Of a stretch of 34,154 bases of DNA, positions 15,455-20,666 are shown in pieces. The stretch comes from CAZPRQ01 sp964589415. Lineage in GTDB: Bacteria > Patescibacteriota > Doudnabacteria > UBA920. The notes under the pieces are model-generated. The model saw nothing but the letters and a program-made list of their open reading frames with translations, was not told where the DNA came from and did not search any database. Position 1 is the first letter of the stretch. Each line of letters opens with the position of its first letter. The position numbers and the translations under genes are program-made. The stretch lies in contig CAZPRQ010000007.1 in assembly GCA_964589415.1 (NCBI GenBank), positions 1-34,154 of the forward strand. Reading direction: 5' to 3'.

Positions 15455-15554
15455 AAAATTAGATTGGGTAAAAACAAATTACACACCAGCGTCCGTTTAA
15501 ATCCATTAAAAAATTATGGCACTGGCCGGAAAATACTGAATGCCGAAAAAACAC

Positions 15555-15583
15555 TTTACAAAAGCCAAAAATTCTGCTATACT
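15555..15583 (+). promoter_or_regulatory. Promoter of the candidate ncRNA
   Basis: TTTACA, a 17-nt spacer and TATACT. The predicted start, 15589-15591, coincides with the first base of the RNA's closing stem. Confidence 0.7.
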
Positions 15584-15589
15584 TATGTC

Positions 15590-15808
15590 AGGAAAGTCAA
15601 TCAACTTTCGGCATGGAGGTTAGAGAAGCCTGAAGCTGAAACAAAAACAAAATAAAAAATCCACAAAATTGTAGTCCCTAATCGGGATGAATACTTGCCC
15701 TCCTTTTGTGAGGGCTTGGTTGTTCCCAAAGTTTTTGGCGGACAACACATTGGCACCTTGCACTTTCCTTAAAAATCCTCGCATAATACGTTTTTGCGGG
15801 GGTTTTTA
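15590..15808 (+). ncRNA. Candidate structured non-coding RNA, about 220 nt
   Basis: The unit has a promoter, a structured body and a terminator, but no open frame with coding character. The closing stem pairs AGGAAAGT (15590-15597) with ACTTTCCT (15762-15769). Internal hairpins include TCCC/GGGA around 15676-15688 and GCCCTC/GAGGGC around 15697-15716. A strongly A-rich strand lies at about 15640-15672. AAAGT can alternatively pair with a nearby ACTTT (15593-15597/15604-15608), which would break the closing stem. A 13-bp terminator stem (15771-15783/15795-15807, two G-U pairs) follows directly. The 180-nt body is in the 6S RNA size range, but I cannot show a 6S central bubble. It lacks the tmRNA, SRP and RNase P RNA signatures. 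A riboswitch for the next gene is the alternative. Confidence 0.6.
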
Positions 15809-15887
15809 TTTTTCCCAAATTGCTTTAGAATATTAAGGCAGGGCTCATAATACTTGCGTGAGCTTATGTCTAATTAAGCAATTATTT

Positions 15888-16160
15888 ATGAACGCGGAAA
15901 AACTGCAGGCTTTATACCAAGACAAATATGAGCAGCGCTTAGGAAAAAGCTTTGACCAATGGCTAAAAGAAGCTCCTAAAAGCGAAGATGAAGCCTATGA
16001 CCGGCTAAACGCAATTGATGTGGAACTAAAAAATACGGAAGAAAAATACCATGAAGCTCTAAGTAATGAAAAATGGGAGCTGGGCGAATACCGGGAACGC
16101 TTAAGAAATGAATATCAACTGCTCGAAGAATTGTTTGGTCTGGAAAACCTGGATGAATAA
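15888..16160 (+). CDS. Small coiled-coil hypothetical protein
   Basis: A 90-aa, highly charged, helix-rich protein (MNAEKLQALYQ to LENLDE) with two likely helices (about 1-30 and 33-85) rich in Glu, Lys and Leu, suggesting a coiled coil. It is not a family I recognise. The ATG at 15888 is preferred over a longer in-frame start at 15858, since the extension is not charged like the rest and lies in a predicted hairpin (AATTGCTT about 15817-15824 with AAGCAATT about 15877-15884). No Shine-Dalgarno is present. It lies 80 nt after the ncRNA terminator, so readthrough there could control it. Confidence 0.65.
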   Translation: MNAEKLQALYQDKYEQRLGKSFDQWLKEAPKSEDEAYDRLNAIDVELKNTEEKYHEALSNEKWELGEYRERLRNEYQLLEELFGLENLDE

Positions 16161-16176
16161 CACCAAAAAAAATTTT

Positions 16177-16420
16177 GCTTATCCACCAATTTATCAATTT
16201 GCACAAATTACATGAAGGATTTACGTGAATCCAAAAACTACACGCTATGTCATCCCGGGCGAGTGCACCCGAGACCCGGGATCCAGTATCTAAGCCAACT
16301 TCTGGATCCCGGATATTTTTACAGCCCTAAAAATTCCGGGATGACAGAGGTTTTTGGACTCAGGTGAATATGAATTGTTTATCTTTAAATTCGTGAAATT
16401 AGTGTTAATTGGTGATTAGC
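16177..16420. repeat. Outer imperfect inverted repeat enclosing a MITE copy
   Basis: The arm at 16177-16215 (GCTTATCCACCAATTTATC...) matches the reverse complement of 16381-16420 (GCTAATCACCAATTAACAC...) over about 38 nt with several mismatches. The GTCATCCCGGG element lies inside it. The region 16161-16453 has no gene. Confidence 0.55.
16223..16365. repeat. MITE-like element, GTCATCCCGGG family, copy 2
   Basis: Nearly identical to 3075-3217 through the core (TATGTCATCCCGGGCGAGTG, CTGGATCCCGGATATTTTTA). The terminal words ACGTGAATCCAAAAAC and GGTTTTTGGACTCAGGT have drifted. Confidence 0.85.
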
Positions 16421-16453
16421 GGGCTAACAAATCCCTTTATTAATATTTAATAA

Positions 16454-17122
16454 ATGTTATACATTGTTTCAACCCCCATAGGAAATTTGAAGGACATTAG
16501 CCTTCGAGCCGCGGAAACTTTAAAAGAGTGCGATTTTGTAATTGCGGAAAATCCATTGTATTCAAAAAGGCTTTTGGAGCATGTCGGAGCATGGCCGAAA
16601 GAAATTGTTCAGTTCGCGGAATTTAATGAGCAGCAAGTAGTTAAAGACCTAACCAGGCGGCTATTAAAATTCAACGGCTGCTTAATTACCGACGCGGGCA
16701 CGCCGGGCATTAGTGATCCTGGTTTCAGGCTGGTGCGCGAATGCGTAAAAGAAAACGTCCAGGCAGTGCCCATCCCCGGGGCTAATGCCGCCTTGGCGGC
16801 ACTCTCTGCTTCCGGCCTTCCCACGGACAAATTTTTATTTTTAGGGTTCCTTCAAAAAACTGCAGTTAAAACTGTAGGGGCCTTACAAAGCGCGGCCAAC
16901 GCCGAAGCAACGGCCATTTTTTATGAATCTCCGGAACGCATTTTAAAAACCCTTTCTTACATAAGCAATGCATTCCCCACAAGCCAAGTAGTTATAGCCC
17001 GCGAAATTACCAAAATCCACGAAGAATTTATCCGCGGCACCCCGCAACAAGTTATGGACCAGTTAAAAGATAGGGCGTCAATAAAAGGGGAATTGACAGT
17101 ATTAGTATCATTTAAGAATTAA
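16454..17122 (+). CDS. rsmI: 16S rRNA (cytidine1402-2'-O)-methyltransferase
   Basis: RsmI methylates the ribose of C1402 in the decoding centre using SAM. The 222-aa protein carries family motifs in order: LYIVSTPIGNLKDISLRA at the N-terminus, ITDAGTPGISDPGF (about 76-89), PIPGANA (about 104-110), FLGFLQ (about 127-132), FYESPERI (about 155-162) and REITKIHEEFIRG (about 182-194). The usual EDTR word after the first motif reads AENPLY here, a deviation from the consensus. It is shorter than E. coli RsmI (286 aa), lacking the C-terminal extension. The next gene, 29 nt downstream, is a probable insertion. Confidence 0.93.
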   Translation: MLYIVSTPIGNLKDISLRAAETLKECDFVIAENPLYSKRLLEHVGAWPKEIVQFAEFNEQQVVKDLTRRLLKFNGCLITDAGTPGISDPGFRLVRECVKENVQAVPIPGANAALAALSASGLPTDKFLFLGFLQKTAVKTVGALQSAANAEATAIFYESPERILKTLSYISNAFPTSQVVIAREITKIHEEFIRGTPQQVMDQLKDRASIKGELTVLVSFKN

Positions 17123-17151
17123 ATAAAAATAAGTAAAATTAAATAAAATTT

Positions 17152-17521
17152 ATGGAGCCAAAAGATTTGCAAAAACGAACTAAGCAATTTGCAATGAGAA
17201 TAATTAAATTGGTTCAATATTTAGAAAAAATGGGGACAGTGGGCAGAATTATTGCAAAACAAATTGTAAGAGCCGGGACATCGGTTGCGGCAAACTATCG
17301 CGCTGTGTGTAGAGCGAGATCATTAAAAGACTTTATATCAAAATTAGGTATTGTTGTAGAAGAATCTGATGAAACACTTTTTTTAGTTAGAATTGCTTGT
17401 TGAGTCGGGTTTAGTAAAAAATTCGCTTATAAATCCTTTAATTAAGGAGGCTCAAGAAATCACGGCCATAATGACTGCTTCAAAATACTCTGCAATAAAA
17501 AATCAGAAAGTGCAAAAATAA
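17152..17521 (+). pseudogene. Four-helix-bundle (23S rRNA IVS-type) protein, frameshifted
   Basis: The first 83 codons match the four helix bundle family (LVQYLEKMG, IAKQIVRAGTSVAANYRAVC, DFISKLGIVVEESDETLF), then the frame hits TGA at 17401-17403. Past a run of seven T (17378-17384), the neighbouring frame continues the family pattern LELLVESGLVKNSLINPLIKE and ends at TAA 17519-17521. A net shift of one base has therefore split an intact gene of about 122 codons. Proteins of this family are often encoded in mobile or intervening sequences. Here it is flanked by inverted AT-rich words (AAGTAAAATTAAATAAAATT upstream, its near-complement at about 17529-17560) between rsmI and yebC, which looks like an insertion. 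A sequencing error in the T run is the alternative. Confidence 0.8.
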
Positions 17522-17564
17522 TTTTAGTTAATTTTATTTAATCATCAAATTTTACTTAATTTCT

Positions 17565-18481
17565 ATGTCTGGTCACAGCAAATGGTCACAAATTAAAAGA
17601 ACAAAGGGCGCGGCAGACCAAAAGCGCGGTTTGCTGTTTTCCAAATTGGGGAAAAAGATTTCCATCGCGGTTAAGGAAGGAGGAGGGAGCGGAGACCCTG
17701 GCAGCAATTTCCGTCTGAAATCCGCAATTGACTATGCTCGCGACTTAGGAATGCCTAACGACAATATTGAACGCGCGATTAAGGCCGCAACCGGCGGAGC
17801 CGCGGGTACAATATCGGAAGCAACATACGAAGGCTACGGCCCCTTTGGCACTGCCTTTTTAGTGGAAACCGCAACCGACAATACCAACCGTACCTACCAA
17901 AATATTAAACATATTTTTTCCAAGCATAATGGCAGCATTGGAACGCAAAATTCTGTCGCATGGCAGTTTGAAACCAAGGGCCAAATTTTGGTTGAACGCC
18001 CCGCACCAGTCGCCACAAACGGCTCCGGTACAGGGCACGGCGCGATTAGTTTATCTGAAATAGAACTAACTGCAATAGACTCGGGCGCTGAGGATGTACG
18101 GGAAAGCGATGAAGGATTAGAAATTTACACCAAACCTTTGGATTTACAAAAAATAAAAGAAATTTTGACTAAGGCCGGCGCAAAGATTGCCAAGGCAGAC
18201 GTAATAAAAGAATCCAGCCAAGGAGTGAATTTAACCGACGAACAAAAGCCTAAAGTCGACGCGCTATTTGCGGNNNNNNNNNNNNNNNNNNNNNNNNNNN
18301 NNNNNNNNNNNNNNNNNNNNNNNNNNNNNNNNNNNNNNNNNNNNNNNNNNNNNNNNNNNNNNNNNNNNNNNNNCAAGGAGTGAATTTAACCGACGAACAA
18401 AAGCCTAAAGTCGACGCGCTATTTGCGGAACTGGAAAATGACGAGGACGTAATTGCGGTACATACTAGCGCAAACCTGTAA
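17565..18481 (+). CDS. yebC: YebC/PmpR family protein (interrupted by a false gap)
   Basis: YebC-type proteins act as translation or transcription factors. Recent work ties them to relief of ribosome stalling at proline stretches, while older work describes DNA-binding regulation. MSGHSKWSQIKRTKGAADQK and the GDPGSNFRLKSAIDYARDLGMP region are unmistakable, followed by YEGYGPFGTAFLVE and the C-terminal region. A 100-N block (18274-18373) interrupts the gene, but the 55 nt before it are repeated exactly after it. Merging them gives one open frame that ends ALFAELENDEDVIAVHTSANL-stop, 253 aa, the expected length. It is followed by a repeat tract and ruvC, a usual neighbour. Confidence 0.95.
18274..18373. 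other. 100-N scaffold gap, apparently artefactual
   Basis: The 55 nt at 18219-18273 and at 18374-18428 are identical, ending or starting exactly at the N block. The two contig ends overlap, so no sequence is missing here. Confidence 0.93.
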
Positions 18482-18491
18482 ATCATTTAAA

Positions 18492-18577
18492 CATGTTAAC
18501 ATACTAGCATTCTAACAAATGATAAGATGTTAAGATGATAGAATGATAGGATGTTAAAATGATAGTATGTTAACATG
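18492..18577. repeat. 8-nt tandem repeat array with inverted ends
   Basis: From 18519 to 18577 the DNA is seven and a half units of an 8-mer, ATG(A/T)TA(A/G)N, alternating ATGATAGN and ATGTTAAN. The first 15 nt (18492-18506, CATGTTAACATACTA) are the exact reverse complement of 18563-18577. The array fills the gap between yebC and ruvC and ends 5 nt before the ruvC ATG. Confidence 0.88.
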
Positions 18578-18582
18578 ACTCT

Positions 18583-19080
18583 ATGATTATCCTCGGTATC
18601 GACCCCGGCACAGCCACAACTGGTTTTGGCATAATTTCACCAGCAAAACGTTCGGGGGAATTTGAATTGGTGGATTTTGGGGTTATTTCAACCAAAAAAA
18701 CCCTTACCCACGCGCAAAGATTGGCTATTTTGGCCGAAGACTTACAGGCCCTTATAAAAAGGTACAAGCCTGAGGCTGTTGGGGTGGAAAAATTATTCCT
18801 TACCACCAACCAAAAAACCGTCATGACAGTCTCACAGGCCAGAGGGGTAGTACTATTAACCGCCGAGCAGCTTGCTGTCCCTATTTTTGAATTTACCCCT
18901 CTACAAGTGAAAAATTTTATTTGTGGCTATGGCAAGGCGGAGAAAAAACAAATACAATATATTATTCAAAAAACTTTTAATTTAAAAACTGTGCCCAAAC
19001 CTGACGACGCGGCAGACGCACTGGCTATTGCCTTATGTACCGCGCACTATTACTCCCGCCAACTAAAAACACTTGTTTAA
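18583..19080 (+). CDS. ruvC: Crossover junction endodeoxyribonuclease RuvC
   Basis: RuvC cuts Holliday junctions together with the RuvAB motor, which is not in the window. The 165-aa protein has an RNase H fold with acidic residues at D7 (GIDPGTATTG), E in VEKLF (about 69), and the pair in PDDAADALA (about 140-144), matching E. coli D7, E66, D138 and D141. The length is normal. The ATG at 18583 follows an 8-nt tandem repeat and has no Shine-Dalgarno sequence. Confidence 0.95.
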   Translation: MIILGIDPGTATTGFGIISPAKRSGEFELVDFGVISTKKTLTHAQRLAILAEDLQALIKRYKPEAVGVEKLFLTTNQKTVMTVSQARGVVLLTAEQLAVPIFEFTPLQVKNFICGYGKAEKKQIQYIIQKTFNLKTVPKPDDAADALAIALCTAHYYSRQLKTLV

Positions 19081-19100
19081 ATATCTAGGGGTCTTGGGTC

Positions 19101-19129
19101 TAGACAAAAACCCAAAGAACTGTTATAGT
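19101..19129 (+). promoter_or_regulatory. Promoter of the 42-aa acidic protein gene
   Basis: TAGACA, a 17-nt spacer and TATAGT. The roughly 75-nt leader contains two hairpins (CAATTCT/AGAATTG near 19137-19157 and CCAATTT/AAATTGG near 19179-19193) just before the Shine-Dalgarno. Confidence 0.6.
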
Positions 19130-19211
19130 TCATATACAATTCTTTGAAAGAGAATTGAAATTTAAAAATAACCTGTTCCAATTTTAAATTGGGATTAAGG
19201 AGAATAACTAA

Positions 19212-19340
19212 ATGTTTTTTGACGACACAAACCCGGCAGGTGCTGGTGTAGCCGATGACACCGCAACCGAAGAAACCGCCACTCCGGCGGATGCTGGTGT
19301 AGCCGATGACACCGAAACCACCGAAGCCCCCCAAGCCTAA
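19212..19340 (+). CDS. Small acidic repeat protein, 42 aa
   Basis: MFFDDTNPAG at the start, then two copies of a (P)A-G/D-AGVADDT-T unit separated by a Glu/Thr/Ala stretch, ending TEAPQA. The protein is strongly acidic with no basic residue and no hydrophobic core, so it is probably disordered. The 36-nt DNA repeats at 19233-19268 and 19284-19319 differ at only a few positions, which indicates a recent in-frame duplication. Support for a real gene comes from AAGGAGA 8 nt before the ATG, a promoter with a structured leader, and a perfect terminator after the stop. Function unknown. Confidence 0.7.
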   Translation: MFFDDTNPAGAGVADDTATEETATPADAGVADDTETTEAPQA

Positions 19341-19360
19341 GCTTGGACTATAAACCTATT

Positions 19361-19396
19361 TTAAAACCCTGCCGGGAATTCCCGGCAGGGTTTTAA
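19361..19396. terminator. Bidirectional terminator, 36-bp perfect palindrome
   Basis: TTAAAACCCTGCCGGGAA and its exact complement meet at 19378/19379, giving A and T runs on both sides. It serves the acidic-protein gene (plus) and tyrS (minus). Confidence 0.9.
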
Positions 19397-19405
19397 AATA
19401 CAAAG

Positions 19406-20605
19406 TTATTTTATTTTTAAAAATTTCCTTTTACCTACTTGAAGTAAATATTCAGTTTTTCCATCAAGGGTATACTCGGTATCAGTACTTACTACGCCGT
19501 TAACTTTTACCCCTTTTTGCTCAATTAATCTCCGCGCTTCACCCTTACTATCCACCATTTCTACCATTTTCAACAAAATAGATAATTTATAACTTCCTGG
19601 GGGAGTCATAACATTTGTCACCTTTTTAAAAGTTATTTCGCTTGGCAATTCACCTTTGCTGAATTGAGATATAAAAGCAGTTTTAGCCTCTTTTGCCTTT
19701 TTATTACCGTGATAGAGGGTAGTAATATGCTCTGCTAAAATAAGTTTTTGATCCCGAGGGTTAAGGTTATTTTTCACAATCTCTCTTATTTCCGAAAGTG
19801 GTACGCGCGTAGCTAATGTAAAATATTTTTCTATTAAACCATCGTCAATAGACATAACCTTGCCAAACATGTTATTTGGCTCGTCAATAATATTTATCAC
19901 ATTACCCCAAGACGAGGACATTTTCCGGCCATCGGTACCCTCCATGAGTGTTCGGGTTAAAATATCCTGCGGTTTTTGGTTGTAAAGCGATTGGATTATT
20001 CTACCCGCTAAAAGATTGAAGCGTTGGTCAGTTCCGCCAATCTCCACATCGGCTTTTACAGCCACGGAGTCATAACCTTGCATAATTGGATACAATAACT
20101 CTCGTAAAGACACTCTTTTCCCAGCCTTTAACCTTCGACTAATATTTTCTCTTGCCTCCATTTCATGAAGGCCAAAAGCGTTAGCCATTTTTCCTATCTC
20201 CAAGAAACCCAACTTTTTAAGCCATTTGGAGTTGTAATGCATTTCTGATTTTTTTGGATCTATTATTTGGGAAGCTTGCCGGAAATAACTTTTAACATTG
20301 GTATCCACCTGCGCTTCTGTTAACATTGGCCTTTCGCTTTCTTTGTCGGAAGTGTCTCCAATTAAACCTGTAAAGTCCCCGGCAATAAATATTACCTTAT
20401 GACCTAATTCCTGAAATTCCCTTAATTTCCACAATACCCCCGCACGCCCAATATGAATATTTGGGGACGTAGGGTCTATACCAAGCTTAATACGCAACTT
20501 TTCACCCGATTTGAGGCGTGATTCCAAATGTCGGCGATCTATAACCTCTTCCACTCCTCGGTTGAGAAGTTCTTCAATTTTTATATTATCTGTATTCTTT
20601 AACAT
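19406..20605 (-). CDS. tyrS: Tyrosyl-tRNA synthetase
   Basis: Charges tRNA-Tyr in the cytoplasm. The 399-aa class I synthetase has the HIGH motif as HIGR (51-54), VEIGGTDQRFNLLAGR (about 187-202) and the KMSKS loop as KMSSS (228-232), a common bacterial variant that lacks the second lysine. It ends with an S4 RNA-binding domain (about 335-395; ARRLIEQKGVKVNG), as expected. TATAAT (minus strand, about 20632-20627) lies some 20 nt before the start, so the leader is short and lacks a Shine-Dalgarno sequence. It is convergent with ruvC and the acidic gene and divergent from the penicillin-binding protein. Confidence 0.96.
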   Translation of the reverse strand: MLKNTDNIKIEELLNRGVEEVIDRRHLESRLKSGEKLRIKLGIDPTSPNIHIGRAGVLWKLREFQELGHKVIFIAGDFTGLIGDTSDKESERPMLTEAQVDTNVKSYFRQASQIIDPKKSEMHYNSKWLKKLGFLEIGKMANAFGLHEMEARENISRRLKAGKRVSLRELLYPIMQGYDSVAVKADVEIGGTDQRFNLLAGRIIQSLYNQKPQDILTRTLMEGTDGRKMSSSWGNVINIIDEPNNMFGKVMSIDDGLIEKYFTLATRVPLSEIREIVKNNLNPRDQKLILAEHITTLYHGNKKAKEAKTAFISQFSKGELPSEITFKKVTNVMTPPGSYKLSILLKMVEMVDSKGEARRLIEQKGVKVNGVVSTDTEYTLDGKTEYLLQVGKRKFLKIK

Positions 20606-20654
20606 AACATTTTATTAATCTGGCTATATTATAGCAGGGAAACGAAAAACTCGG

Positions 20655-20660
20655 TATAAT
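20655..20660 (+). promoter_or_regulatory. -10 element implying a leaderless message
   Basis: TATAAT ends 6 nt before the ATG at 20667, so transcription would start at about the A of the start codon. No clear -35 is visible. Confidence 0.5.
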
Positions 20661-20666
20661 ACCCAT

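Noticed and set aside
15464..15655. A 63-codon plus-strand open frame
   Set aside because: It spans the ncRNA promoter and the 5' part of the structured RNA, with no ribosome-binding site or recognisable protein pattern.
15590..15769. tmRNA, RNase P RNA or SRP RNA identity for the ncRNA
   Set aside because: No tRNA-like ends or tag frame, none of the RNase P core words beyond a chance AGGAAAGTC, and no SRP GGAAGGAAGC-type loop.
3336..15770. Shared word CTTGCACTTT in the orphan-gene leader and the candidate ncRNA
   Set aside because: A 10-nt match is expected many times by chance in 34 kb, and the surrounding folds do not align, so no common RNA family is claimed.
18519..18577. CRISPR or iteron origin reading of the 8-nt repeats
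   Set aside because: Units are contiguous with no spacers and there is no replication initiator gene adjacent. A simple tandem repeat is the safer description.
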